Positions 1-13,740 of a stretch of DNA of 64,000 bases are shown here, piece by piece (the first letter of the stretch is position 1; each line of letters opens with the position of its first letter). The translations under genes and the position numbers were made by a program. Location of the stretch: positions 2,732,742 through 2,796,741 of the forward strand of contig ML133443.1 in the NCBI GenBank assembly GCA_003864495.1, in the 5' to 3' direction. The notes beneath the pieces were generated by a model, which was given only the letters and a program-made list of their open reading frames with translations, was not told the origin of the DNA and searched no databases. The DNA comes from Nemopilema nomurai (Eukaryota; Cnidaria; Scyphozoa; Rhizostomeae; Rhizostomatidae).

Positions 1-3000
1 GCCTTGCAAAAAATGACTGTTTTTCGACCAAATTTTTTTTGCATAAAATCGATGTAGATGCAATCTACACTTCAAATGAGTGCTTTTGATTGTGCTGCAA
101 TCGATAATTGGAGTTCTGGTTCACGAGCAATGACGCTTTTTAGTACTGCCCGCGAGCCTCAAAAAGTAAGGTTATAGCCTTGCAAAAATGACTGTTTTTC
201 GACCAAATTTATTTTTGCATAAAATCGATGTAGATGCAATCTACACTTCAAATGAGTGCTTTTGATGGCTGCAATCGATAATTGGAGTTCTGGTTCACGA
301 GCAATGACGCTTTTTAGTACTGCCCGCGAGCCTCAAAAAGTAAGGTTATAGCCTTGCAAAAATGACTGTTTTTCGACCAAATTTATTTTTGCATAAAATC
401 GATGTAGATGCAATCTACACTTCAAATGAGTGCTTTTGATGTGCTGCAATCGATAATTGGAGTTCTGGTTCACAGCAATGACGCTTTTTAGTACTGCCCC
501 GCGAGCCTCAAAAAGTAAGGTTATAGCCTTGCAAAAATGACTGTTTTTCGACCAAATTTTTTTTGCATAAAATCGATGTAGATGCAATCTACACTTCAAA
601 TGAGTGCTTTTGATGTGCTGCAATCGATAATTGGAGTCTGGTTCACGAGCAATGACGCTTTTTAGTACTGCCCCGCGAGCCTCAAAAAGTAAGGTTATAG
701 CCTTGCAAAAATGACTGTTTTTCGACCAAATTTATTTTTGCATAAAATCGATGTAGATGCAATCTACACTTCAAATGAGTGCTTTTGATGTGCTGCAATC
801 GATAATTGGAGTCTGGTTCACGAGCAATGACGCTTTTTAGTACTGCCCCGCGAGCCTCAAAAAGTAAGGTTATAGCCTTGCAAAAATGACTGTTTTTCGA
901 CCAAATTTATTTTTGCATAAAATCGATGTAGATGCAATCTACACTTCAAATGAGTGCTTTTGATGTGCTGCAATCGATAATTGGAGTCTGGTTCACGAGC
1001 AATGACGCTTTTTAGTACTGCCCCGCGAGCCTCAAAAAGTAAGGTTATAGCCTTGCAAAAATGACTGTTTTTCGACCAAATTTATTTTTGCATAAAATCG
1101 ATGTAGATGCAATCTACACTTCAAATGAGTGCTTTTGATGTGCTGCAATCGATAATTGGAGTCTGGTTCACGAGCAATGACGCTTTTTAGTACTGCCCGC
1201 GAGCCTCAAAAAGTAAGGTTATAGCCTTGCAAAAATGACTGTTTTTCGACCAAATTTATTTTTGCATAAAATCGATGTAGATGCAATCTACACTTCAAAT
1301 GAGTGCTTTTGATGTGCTGCAATCGATAATTGGAGTCTGGTTCACGAGCAATGACGCTTTTTAGTACTGCCCCGCGAGCCTCAAAAAGTAAGGTTATAGC
1401 CTTGCAAAAATGACTGTTTTTCGACCAAATTTATTTTTGCATAAAACGATGTAGATGCAATCTACACTTCAAATGAGTGCTTTTGATGTGCTGCAATCGA
1501 TAATTGGAGTTCTGGTTCACGAGCAATGACGCTTTTTAGTACTGCCCCGCGAGCCTCAAAAAGTAAGGTTATAGCCTTGCAAAAATGACTGTTTTTCGAC
1601 CAAATTTATTTTTGCATAAAATCGATGTAGATGCAATCTACACTTCAAATGAGTGCTTTTGATGTGCTGCAATCGATAATTGGAGTTCTGGTTCACGAGC
1701 AATGACGCTTTTTAGTACTGCCCGCGAGCCTCAAAAAGTAAGGTTATAGCCTTGCAAAAATGACTGTTTTTCGACCAAATTTATTTTTGCATAAAATCGA
1801 TGTAGATGCAATCTACACTTCAAATGAGTGCTTTTGATGTGCTGCAATCGATAATTGGAGTCTGGTTCACGAGCAATGACGCTTTTTAGTACTGCCCCGC
1901 GAGCCTCAAAAAGTAAGGTTATAGCCTTGCAAAAATGACTGTTTTTCGACCAAATTTATTTTTGCATAAAATCGATGTAGATGCAATCTACACTTCAAAT
2001 GAGTGCTTTTGATGTGCTGCAATCGATAATTGGAGTCTGGTTCACGAGCAATGACGCTTTTTAGTACTGCCCCGCGAGCCTCAAAAAGTAAGGTTATAGC
2101 CTTGCAAAAATGACTGTTTTTCGACCAAATTTATTTTTGCATAAAATCGATGTAGATGCAATCTACACTTCAAATGAGTGCTTTTGATGTGCTGCAATCG
2201 ATAATTGGAGTTCTGGTTCACGAGCAATGACGCTTTTTAGTACTGCCCGCGAGCCTCAAAAAGTAAGGTTATAGCCTTGCAAAAATGACTGTTTTTCGAC
2301 CAAATTTATTTTTGCATAAAATCGATGTAGATGCAATCTACACTTCAAATGAGTGCTTTTGATGTGCTGCAATCGATAATTGGAGTTCTGGTTCACGAGC
2401 AATGACGCTTTTTAGTACTGCCCCGCGAGCCTCAAAAAGTAAGGTTATAGCCTTGCAAAAATGACTGTTTTTCGACCAAATTTATTTTTGCATAAAATCG
2501 ATGTAGATGCAATCTACACTTCAAATGAGTGCTTTTGATGTGCTGCAATCGATAATTGGAGTCTGGTTCACGAGCAATGACGCTTTTTAGTACTGCCCCG
2601 CGAGCCTCAAAAAGTAAGGTTATAGCCTTGCAAAAATGACTGTTTTTCGACCAAATTTATTTTTGCATAAAATCGATGTAGATGCAATCTACACTTCAAA
2701 TGAGTGCTTTTGATGTGCTGCAATCGATAATTGGAGTCTGGTTCACGAGCAATGACGCTTTTTAGTACTGCCCCGCGAGCCTCAAAAAGTAAGGTTATAG
2801 CCTTGCAAAAATGACTGTTTTTCGACCAAATTTATTTTTGCATAAAACGATGTAGATGCAATCTACACTTCAAATGAGTGCTTTTGATGTGCTGCAATCG
2901 ATAATTGGAGTCTGGTTCACGAGCAATGACGCTTTTTAGTACTGCCCCGCGAGCCTCAAAAAGTAAGGTTATAGCCTTGCAAAAATGACTGTTTTTCGAC

Positions 3001-6000
3001 CAAATTTATTTTTGCATAAAATCGATGTAGATGCAATCTACACTTCAAATGAGTGCTTTTGATGTGCTGCAATCGATAATTGGAGTTCTGGTTCACGAGC
3101 AATGACGCTTTTTAGTACTGCCCCGCGAGCCTCAAAAAGTAAGGTTATAGCCTTGCAAAAATGACTGTTTTTCGACCAAATTTATTTTTGCATAAAATCG
3201 ATGTAGATGCAATCTACACTTCAAATGAGTGCTTTTGATGTGCTGCAATCGATAATTGGAGTCTGGTTCACGAGCAATGACGCTTTTTAGTACTGCCCGC
3301 GAGCCTCAAAAAGTAAGGTTATAGCCTTGCAAAAATGACTGTTTTTCGACCAAATTTATTTTTGCATAAAATCGATGTAGATGCAATCTACACTTCAAAT
3401 GAGTGCTTTTGATGTGCTGCAATCGATAATTGGAGTTCTGGTTCACGAGCAATGACGCTTTTTAGTACTGCCCGCGAGCCTCAAAAAGTAAGGTTATAGC
3501 CTTGCAAAAATGACTGTTTTTCGACCAAATTTATTTTTGCATAAAATCGATGTAGATGCAATCTACACTTCAAATGAGTGCTTTTGATGTGCTGCAATCG
3601 ATAATTGGAGTCTGGTTCACGAGCAATGACGCTTTTTAGTACTGCCCCGCGAGCCTCAAAAAGTAAGGTTATAGCCTTGCAAAAATGACTGTTTTTCGAC
3701 CAAATTTTTTTTGCATAAAATCGATGTAGATGCAATCTACACTTCAAATGAGTGCTTTTGATGTGCTGCAATCGATAATTGGAGTCCTGGTTCACGAGCA
3801 ATGACGCTTTTTATACTGCCCGCGAGCCTCAAAAGTAAGGTTATAGCCTTGCAAAAATGACTGTTTTTCGACCAAATTTATTTTTGCATAAAATCGATGT
3901 AGATGCAATCTACACTTCAATGAGTGCTTTTGATGTGCTGCAATCGATAATTGGAGTTCTGGTTCACGAGCAATGACGCTTTTTAGTACTGCCCGCGAGC
4001 CTCAAAAAGTAAGGTTATAGCCTTGCAAAAATGACTGTTTTTCGACCAAATTTATTTTTGCATAAAATCGATGTAGATGCAATCTACACTTCAAATGAGT
4101 GCTTTTGATGTGCTGCAATCGATAATTGGAGTTCTGGTTCACGAGCAATGACGCTTTTTAGTACTGCCCCGCGAGCCTCAAAAAGTAAGGTTATAGCCTT
4201 GCAAAAATGACTGTTTTTCGACCAAATTTATTTTTGCATAAAATCGATGTAGATGCAATCTACACTTCAAATGAGTGCTTTTGATGTGCTGCAATCGATA
4301 ATTGGAGTCTGGTTCACGAGCAATGACGCTTTTTAGTACTGCCCGCGAGCCTCAAAAAGTAAGGTTATAGCCTTGCAAAAATGACTGTTTTTCGACCAAA
4401 TTTATTTTTGCATAAAATCGATGTAGATGCAATCTACACTTCAAATGAGTGCTTTTGATGTGCTGCAATCGATATATTGGGATCTGGTTCACGAGCAATG
4501 ACGCTTTTTAGTACTGCCCCGCGAGCCTCAAAAAGTAAGGTTATAGCCTTGCAAAAATGACTGTTTTTCGACCAAATTTATTTTTGCATAAAATCGATGT
4601 AGATGCAATCTACACTTCAAATGAGTGCTTTTGATGTGCTGCAATCGATAATTGGAGTCTGGTTCACGAGCAATGACGCTTTTTAGTACTGCCCGCGAGC
4701 CTCAAAAAGTAAGGTTATAGCCTTGCAAAAATGACTGTTTTTCGACCAAATTTATTTTTGCATAAAATCGATGTAGATGCAATCTACACTTCAAATGAGT
4801 GCTTTTGATGTGCTGCAATCGATAATTGGAGTTCTGGTTCACGAGCAATGACGCTTTTTAGTACTGCCCGCGAGCCTCAAAAAGTAAGGTTATAGCCTTG
4901 CAAAAATGACTGTTTTTTCGACCAAATTTATTTTTGCATAAAATCGATGTAGATGCAATCTACACTTCAAATGAGTGCTTTTGATGTGCTGCAATCGATA
5001 ATTGGAGTCCTGGTTCACGAGCAATGACGCTTTTTAGTACTGCCCCGCGAGCCTCAAAAAGTAAGGTTATAGCCTTGCAAAAATGACTGTTTTTCGACCA
5101 AATTTATTTTTGCATAAAATCGATGTAGATGCAATCTACACTTCAAATGAGTGCTTTTGATGTGCTGCAATCGATAATTGGAGTTCTGGTTCACGAGCAA
5201 TGACGCTTTTTAGTACTGCCCGCGAGCCTCAAAAAGTAAGGTTATAGCCTTGCAAAAATGACTGTTTTTCGACCAAATTTATTTTTGCATAAAATCGATG
5301 TAGATGCAATCTACACTTCAAATGAGTGCTTTATGTGCTGCAATCGATAATTGGAGTCTGGTTCACGAGCAATGACGCTTTTTTAGTACGCCCGCGAGCC
5401 TCAAAAGTAAGGTTATAGCCTTGCAAAAATGACTGTTTTTCGACCAATTTATTTTTGCATAAAACGATGTAGATGCAATCACACTTCAAATGAGTGCTTT
5501 TGATGTGCTGCAATCGATAATTGGAGTCTGGTTCACGAGCAATGACGCTTTTAGTACTGCCCGCGAGCCTCAAAAAGTAAGGTTATAGCTTGCAAAAATG
5601 ACTGTTTTTCGACCAAATTTATTTTTGCATAAAACGATGTAGATGCAATCTACACTTCAAATGAGTGCTTTGATGTGCTGCAATCGATAATTGGAGTCTG
5701 GTTCACGAGCAATGACGCTTTTTAGTACTGCCCGCGAGCCTCAAAAAGTAAGGTTATAGCCTTGCAAAAATGACTGTTTTTCGACCAAATTTATTTTTGC
5801 ATAAAATCGATGTAGATGCAATCTACACTTCAAATGAGTGCTTTTGATGTGCTGCAATCGATAATTGGAGTCCTGGTTCACGAGCAATGACGCTTTTTAG
5901 TACTGCCCGCGAGCCTCAAAAAGTAAGGTTATAGCCTTGCAAAAATGACTGTTTTTCGACCAAATTTATTTTTGCATAAAACGATGTAGATGCAATCTAC

Positions 6001-9000
6001 ACTTCAAATGAGTGCTTTTGATGTGCTGCAATCGATAATTGGAGTCTGGTTCACGAGCAATGACGCTTTTTAGTACTGCCCGCGAGCCTCAAAAAGTAAG
6101 GTTATAGCCTTGCAAAAATGACTGTTTTTCGACCAAATTTATTTTTGCATAAAATCGATGTAGATGCAATCTACACTTCAAATGAGTGCTTTTGATGTGC
6201 TGCAATCGATAATTGGAGTTCTGGTTCACGAGCAATGACGCTTTTTAGTACTGCCCCGCGAGCCTCAAAAAGTAAGGTTATAGCCTTGCAAAAATGACTG
6301 TTTTTCGACCAAATTTATTTTTGCATAAAACGATGTAGATGCAATCACACTTCAAATGAGTGCTTTTGATGTGCTGCAATCGATAATTGGAGTTCTGGTT
6401 CACGAGCAATGACGCTTTTTAGTACTGCCCCGCGAGCCTCAAAAAGTAAGGTTATAGCCTTGCAAAAATGACTGTTTTTCGACCAAATTTATTTTTGCAT
6501 AAAATCGATGTAGATGCAATCTACACTTCAAATGAGTGCTTTTGATGTGCTGCAATCGATAATTGGAGTCCTGGTTCACGAGCAATGACGCTTTTTAGTA
6601 CTGCCCCGCGAGCCTCAAAAAGTAAGGTTATAGCCTTGCAAAAATGACTGTTTTTCGACCAAATTTATTTTTGCATAAAATCGATGTAGATGCAATCTAC
6701 ACTTCAAATGAGTGCTTTTGATGTGCTGCAATCGATAATTGGAGTCCTGGTTCACGAGCAATGACGCTTTTTAGTACTGCCCGCGAGCCTCAAAAAGTAA
6801 GGTTATAGCCTTGCAAAAATGACTGTTTTTCGACCAAATTTATTTTTGCATAAAATCGATGTAGATGCAATCTACACTTCAAATGAGTGCTTTTGATGTG
6901 CTGCAATCGATAATTGGAGTCTGGTTCACGAGCAATGACGCTTTTTAGTACTGCCCGCGAGCCTCAAAAAGTAAGGTTATAGCCTTGCAAAAATGACTGT
7001 TTTTCGACCAAATTTATTTTTGCATAAAATCGATGTAGATGCAATCTACACTTCAAATGAGTGCTTTTGATGTGCTGCAATCGATAATTGGAGTCTGGTT
7101 CACGAGCAATGACGCTTTTTAGTACTGCCCCGCGAGCCTCAAAAAGTAAGGTTATAGCCTTGCAAAAATGACTGTTTTTCGACCAAATTTATTTTTGCAT
7201 AAAACGATGTAGATGCAATCTACACTTCAAATGAGTGCTTTTGATGTGCTGCAATCGATAATTGGAGTTCTGGTTCACGAGCAATGACGCTTTTAGTAAC
7301 TGCCCGCGAGCCTCAAAAAGTAAGGTTATAGCCTTGCAAAAATGACTGTTTTTCGACCAAATTTATTTTTGCATAAAATCGATGTAGATGCAATCTACAC
7401 TTCAAATGAGTGCTTTTGATGTGCTGCAATCGATAATTGGAGTCTGGTTCACGAGCAATGACGCTTTTAGTACTGCCCGCGAGCCTCAAAAAGTAAGGTT
7501 ATAGCCTTGCAAAAATGACTGTTTTTCGACCAAATTTATTTTTGCATAAAACGATGTAGATGCAATCTACACTTCAAATGAGTGCTTTTGATGTGCTGCA
7601 ATCGATAATTGGAGTTCTGGTTCACGAGCAATGACGCTTTTTAGTACTGCCCCGCGAGCCTCAAAAAGTAAGGTTATAGCCTTGCAAAAATGACTGTTTT
7701 TCGACCAAATTTTTTTTGCATAAAACGATGTAGATGCAATCTACACTTCAAATGAGTGCTTTTGATGTGCTGCAATCGATAATTGGAGTCTGGTTCACGA
7801 GCAATGACGCTTTTTAGTACTGCCCCGCGAGCCTCAAAAAGTAAGGTTATAGCCTTGCAAAAATGACTGTTTTTCGACCAAATTATTTTTGCATAAAATC
7901 GATGTAGATGCAATCTACACTTCAAATGAGTGCTTTTGATGTGCTGCAATCGATAATTGGAGTTCTGGTTCACGAGCAATGACGCTTTTTAGTACTGCCC
8001 GCGAGCCTCAAAAAGTAAGGTTATAGCCTTGCAAAAATGACTGTTTTTCGACCAAATTTATTTTTGCATAAAATCGATGTAGATGCAATCTACACTTCAA
8101 ATGAGTGCTTTTGATGTGCTGCAATCGATAATTGGAGTCTGGTTCACGAGCAATGACGCTTTTTAGTACTGCCCCGCGAGCCTCAAAAAGTAAGGTTATA
8201 GCCTTGCAAAAATGACTGTTTTTCGACCAAATTTTTTTTGCATAAAATCGATGTAGATGCAATCTACACTTCAAATGAGTGCTTTTGATGTGCTGCAATC
8301 GATAATTGGAGTCTGGTTCACGAGCAATGACGCTTTTTAGTACTGCCCCGCGAGCCTCAAAAAGTAAGGTTATAGCCTTGCAAAAATGACTGTTTTTCGA
8401 CCAAATTTATTTTTGCATAAAATCGATGTAGATGCAATCTACACTTCAAATGAGTGCTTTTGATGTGCTGCAATCGATAATTGGAGTTCTGGTTCACGAG
8501 CAATGACGCTTTTAGTACTGCCCGCGAGCCTCAAAAAGTAAGGTTATAGCCTTGCAAAAATGACTGTTTTTCGACCAAATTTATTTTTGCATAAAACGAT
8601 GTAGATGCAATCTACACTTCAAATGAGTGCTTTTGATGTGCTGCAATCGATAATTGGAGTTCTGGTTCACGAGCAATGACGCTTTTTAGTACTGCCCGCG
8701 AGCCTCAAAAAGTAAGGTTATAGCCTTGCAAAAATGACTGTTTTTCGACCAAATTTATTTTTGCATAAAATCGATGTAGATGCAATCTACACTTCAAATG
8801 AGTGCTTTTGATGTGCTGCAATCGATAATTGGAGTCTGGTTCACGAGCAATGACGCTTTTTAGTACTGCCCCGCGAGCCTCAAAAAGTAAGGTTATAGCC
8901 TTGCAAAAATGACTGTTTTTCGACCAAATTTATTTTTGCATAAAATCGATGTAGATGCAATCTACACTTCAAATGAGTGCTTTTGATGTGCTGCAATCGA

Positions 9001-12000
9001 TAATTGGAGTCTGGTTCACGAGCAATGACGCTTTTTAGTACTGCCCCGCGAGCCTCAAAAAGTAAGGTTATAGCCTTGCAAAAATGACTGTTTTTCGACC
9101 AAATTTATTTTTGCATAAAATCGATGTAGATGCAATCTACACTTCAAATGAGTGCTTTTGATGTGCTGCAATCGATAATTGGAGTCTGGTTCACGAGCAA
9201 TGACGCTTTTTAGTACTGCCCGCGAGCCTCAAAAAGTAAGGTTATAGCCTTGCAAAAATGACTGTTTTTCGACCAAATTTATTTTTGCATAAAATCGATG
9301 TAGATGCAATCTACACTTCAAATGAGTGCTTTTGATGTGCTGCAATCGATAATTGGAGTCTGGTTCACGAGCAATGACGCTTTTTAGTACTGCCCCGCGA
9401 GCCTCAAAAAGTAAGGTTATAGCCTTGCAAAAATGACTGTTTTTCGACCAAATTTATTTTTGCATAAAACGATGTAGATGCAATCTACACTTCAAATGAG
9501 TGCTTTTGATGTGCTGCAATCGATAATTGGAGTCTGGTTCACGAGCAATGACGCTTTTTAGTACTGCCCGCGAGCCTCAAAAAGTAAGGTTATAGCCTTG
9601 CAAAAATGACTGTTTTTCGACCAAATTTATTTTTGCATAAAAACGATGTAGATGCAATCTACACTTCAAATGAGTGCTTTTGATGTGCTGCAATCGATAA
9701 TTGGAGTTCTGGTTCACGAGCAATGACGCTTTTTAGTACTGCCCCGCGAGCCTCAAAAAGTAAGGTTATAGCCTTGCAAAAATGACTGTTTTTCGACCAA
9801 ATTTATTTTTGCATAAAATCGATGTAGATGCAATCTACACTTCAAATGAGTGCTTTTGATGTGCTGCAATCGATAATTGGAGTCTGGTTCACGAGCAATG
9901 ACGCTTTTTAGTACTGCCCGCGAGCCTCAAAAAGTAAGGTTATAGCCTTGCAAAAATGACTGTTTTTCGACCAAATTTATTTTTGCATAAAATCGATGTA
10001 GATGCAATCTACACTTCAAATGAGTGCTTTTGATGTGCTGCAATCGATAATTGGAGTTCTGGTTCACGAGCAATGACGCTTTTTAGTACTGCCCGCGAGC
10101 CTCAAAAAGTAAGGTTATAGCCTTGCAAAAATGACTGTTTTTCGACCAAATTTATTTTTGCATAAAACGATGTAGATGCAATCTACACTTCAAATGAGTG
10201 CTTTTGATGTGCTGCAATCGATAATTGGAGTTCTGGTTCACGAGCAATGACGCTTTTTAGTACTGCCCGCGAGCCTCAAAAAGTAAGGTTATAGCCTTGC
10301 AAAAATGACTGTTTTTCGACCAAATTTATTTTTGCATAAAATCGATGTAGATGCAATCTACACTTCAAATGAGTGCTTTTGATGTGCTGCAATCGATAAT
10401 TGGAGTCTGGTTCACGAGCAATGACGCTTTTTAGTACTGCCCCGCGAGCCTCAAAAAGTAAGGTTATAGCCTTGCAAAAATGACTGTTTTTCGACCAAAT
10501 TTATTTTTGCATAAAATCGATGTAGATGCAATCTACACTTCAAATGAGTGCTTTTGATGTGCTGCAATCGATAATTGGAGTTCTGGTTCACGAGCAATGA
10601 CGCTTTTTAGTACTGCCCCGCGAGCCTCAAAAAGTAAGGTTATAGCCTTGCAAAAATGACTGTTTTTCGACCAAATTTATTTTTGCATAAAACGATGTAG
10701 ATGCAATCTACACTTCAAATGAGTGCTTTTGATGTGCTGCAATCGATAATTGGAGTTCTGGTTCACGAGCAATGACGCTTTTTAGTACTGCCCCGCGAGC
10801 CTCAAAAAGTAAGGTTATAGCCTTGCAAAAATGACTGTTTTTCGACCAAATTTATTTTTGCATAAAATCGATGTAGATGCAATCTACACTTCAAATGAGT
10901 GCTTTTGATGTGCTGCAATCGATAATTGGAGTTCTGGTTCACGAGCAATGACGCTTTTTAGTACTGCCCCGCGAGCCTCAAAAAGTAAGGTTATAGCCTT
11001 GCAAAAATGACTGTTTTTCGACCAAATTTATTTTTGCATAAAATCGATGTAGATGCAATCTACACTTCAAATGAGTGCTTTTGATGTGCTGCAATCGATA
11101 ATTGGAGTCTGGTTCACGAGCAATGACGCTTTTTAGTACTGCCCCGCGAGCCTCAAAAAGTAAGGTTATAGCCTTGCAAAAATGACTGTTTTTCGACCAA
11201 ATTTATTTTTGCATAAAATCGATGTAGATGCAATCTACACTTCAAATGAGTGCTTTTGATGTGCTGCAATCGATAATTGGAGTTCTGGTTCACGAGCAAT
11301 GACGCTTTTTAGTACTGCCCGCGAGCCTCAAAAAGTAAGGTTATAGCCTTGCAAAAATGACTGTTTTTCGACCAAATTTATTTTTGCATAAAATCGATGT
11401 AGATGCAATCTACACTTCAAATGAGTGCTTTTGATGTGCTGCAATCGATAATTGGAGTCTGGTTCACGAGCAATGACGCTTTTTAGTACTGCCCCGCGAG
11501 CCTCAAAAAGTAAGGTTATAGCCTTGCAAAAATGACTGTTTTTCGACCAAATTTATTTTTGCATAAAACGATGTAGATGCAATCTACACTTCAAATGAGT
11601 GCTTTTGATGTGCTGCAATCGATAATTGGAGTTCTGGTTCACGAGCAATGACGCTTTTTAGTACTGCCCCGCGAGCCTCAAAAAGTAAGGTTATAGCCTT
11701 GCAAAAATGACTGTTTTTCGACCAAATTTATTTTTGCATAAAACGATGTAGATGCAATCTACACTTCAAATGAGTGCTTTTGATGTGCTGCAATCGATAA
11801 TTGGAGTCTGGTTCACGAGCAATGACGCTTTTTAGTACTGCCCCGCGAGCCTCAAAAAGTAAGGTTATAGCCTTGCAAAAATGACTGTTTTTCGACCAAA
11901 TTTATTTTTGCATAAAATCGATGTAGATGCAATCTACACTTCAAATGAGTGCTTTTGATGTGCTGCAATCGATAATTGGAGTCCTGGTTCACGAGCAATG

Positions 12001-13740
12001 ACGCTTTTTAGTACTGCCCCGCGAGCCTCAAAAAGTAAGGTTATAGCCTTGCAAAAATGACTGTTTTTCGACCAAATTTATTTTTGCATAAAACGATGTA
12101 GATGCAATCTACACTTCAAATGAGTGCTTTTGATGTGCTGCAATCGATAATTGGAGTCTGGTTCACGAGCAATGACGCTTTTTAGTACTGCCCGCGAGCC
12201 TCAAAAAGTAAGGTTATAGCCTTGCAAAAATGACTGTTTTTCGACCAAATTTATTTTTGCATAAAATCGATGTAGATGCAATCTACACTTCAAATGAGTG
12301 CTTTTGATGTGCTGCAATCGATAATTGGAGTTCTGGTTCACGAGCAATGACGCTTTTTAGTACTGCCCCGCGAGCCTCAAAAAGTAAGGTTATAGCCTTG
12401 CAAAAATGACTGTTTTTCGACCAAATTTATTTTTGCATAAAATCGATGTAGATGCAATCTACACTTCAAATGAGTGCTTTTGATGTGCTGCAATCGATAA
12501 TTGGAGTCCTGGTTCACGAGCAATGACGCTTTTTAGTACTGCCCCGCGAGCCTCAAAAAGTAAGGTTATAGCCTTGCAAAAATGACTGTTTTTCGACCAA
12601 ATTTATTTTTGCATAAAATCGATGTAGATGCAATCTACACTTCAAATGAGTGCTTTTGATGTGCTGCAATCGATAATTGGAGTCCTGGTTCACGAGCAAT
12701 GACGCTTTTTAGTACTGCCCCGCGAGCCTCAAAAAGTAAGGTTATAGCCTTGCAAAAATGACTGTTTTTCGACCAAATTTATTTTTGCATAAAATCGATG
12801 TAGATGCAATCTACACTTCAAATGAGTGCTTTTGATGTGCTGCAATCGATAATTGGAGTCCTGGTTCACGAGCAATGACGCTTTTTAGTACTGCCCCGCG
12901 AGCCTCAAAAAGTAAGGTTATAGCCTTGCAAAAATGACTGTTTTTCGACCAAATTTATTTTTGCATAAAATCGATGTAGATGCAATCTACACTTCAAATG
13001 AGTGCTTTTGATGTGCTGCAATCGATAATTGGAGTCCTGGTTCACGAGCAATGACGCTTTTTAGTACTGCCCCGCGAGCCTCAAAAAGTAAGGTTATAGC
13101 CTTGCAAAAATGACTGTTTTTCGACCAAATTTATTTTTGCATAAAATCGATGTAGATGCAATCTACACTTCAAATGAGTGCTTTTGATGTGCTGCAATCG
13201 ATAATTGGAGTCCTGGTTCACGAGCAATGACGCTTTTTAGTACTGCCCCGCGAGCCTCAAAAAGTAAGGTTATAGCCTTGCAAAAATGACTGTTTTTCGA
13301 CCAAATTTATTTTTGCATAAAATCGATGTAGATGCAATCTACACTTCAAATGAGTGCTTTTGATGTGCTGCAATCGATAATTGGAGTGCTGGTCCACGAG
13401 CAATGACGCTTTTTAGTACTGCCCCGCGAGCCTCAAAAAAAAAGGTTATAGCCTTGCAAAAATGACTGTTTTTCGACCAAATTTATTTTTGCATAAAACG
13501 GATGTAGATGCAATCTACACTTCAAATGAGTGCTTTTGATGTGCTGCAATCGATAATTGGAGTTCTGGTTCACGAGCAATGACGCTTTTTAGTACTGCCC
13601 CGCGAGCCTCAAAAAGTAAGGTTATAGCCTTGCAGAAATGACTGTTTTTTGACTCAACTTATTTCACATAAAACCGATCTAAATGGCTTAAAATGAGCAT
13701 TTTTGATATGCTGCACTCGATATTTTTATCACAAGAGTAT
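1..13740. repeat. Satellite DNA array, ~175-bp monomer, about 78 tandem copies
   Basis: Head-to-tail monomers fill this interval without interruption. Successive copies of the motif GCCTTGCAAAAATGACTG begin at 1, 177, 351, 526, 700 and 875, giving spacings of 174-176 bp. Most differences are single-base indels at a few fixed sites: three or four C in the GCCC(C)GCGAGC segment, GAGTCTGG, GAGTTCTGG or GAGTCCTGG, presence or loss of T in AAAATCGATG, and T-run length after GACCAAAT. Each monomer carries a perfect inverted repeat, TGTAGAT-GCA-ATCTACA. The array starts at base 1, so its left end is outside the window. The right edge is one strongly diverged monomer at about 13620-13740. Monomer length and array size fit centromeric or other heterochromatic satellite; which one cannot be told from sequence alone. 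Confidence 0.98.

Noticed and set aside
333..8298. Minus-strand ORFs of 80-106 codons inside the satellite
   Set aside because: They are read-through of the tandem monomer where local indels keep one frame open. The peptide repeats with the monomer and shifts frame from copy to copy, so there is no coding constraint.
1..13740. CENP-B-box-like motif in the satellite
   Set aside because: TTTTTCGACCAAATTTATT fits the first half of NTTCGNNNNANNCGGGN but lacks the CGGG half. No full match was found on either strand of the monomer.
1..13740. CRISPR-like array
   Set aside because: The repeat has no unique spacers; the whole 175-bp unit is repeated, and the genome is eukaryotic.
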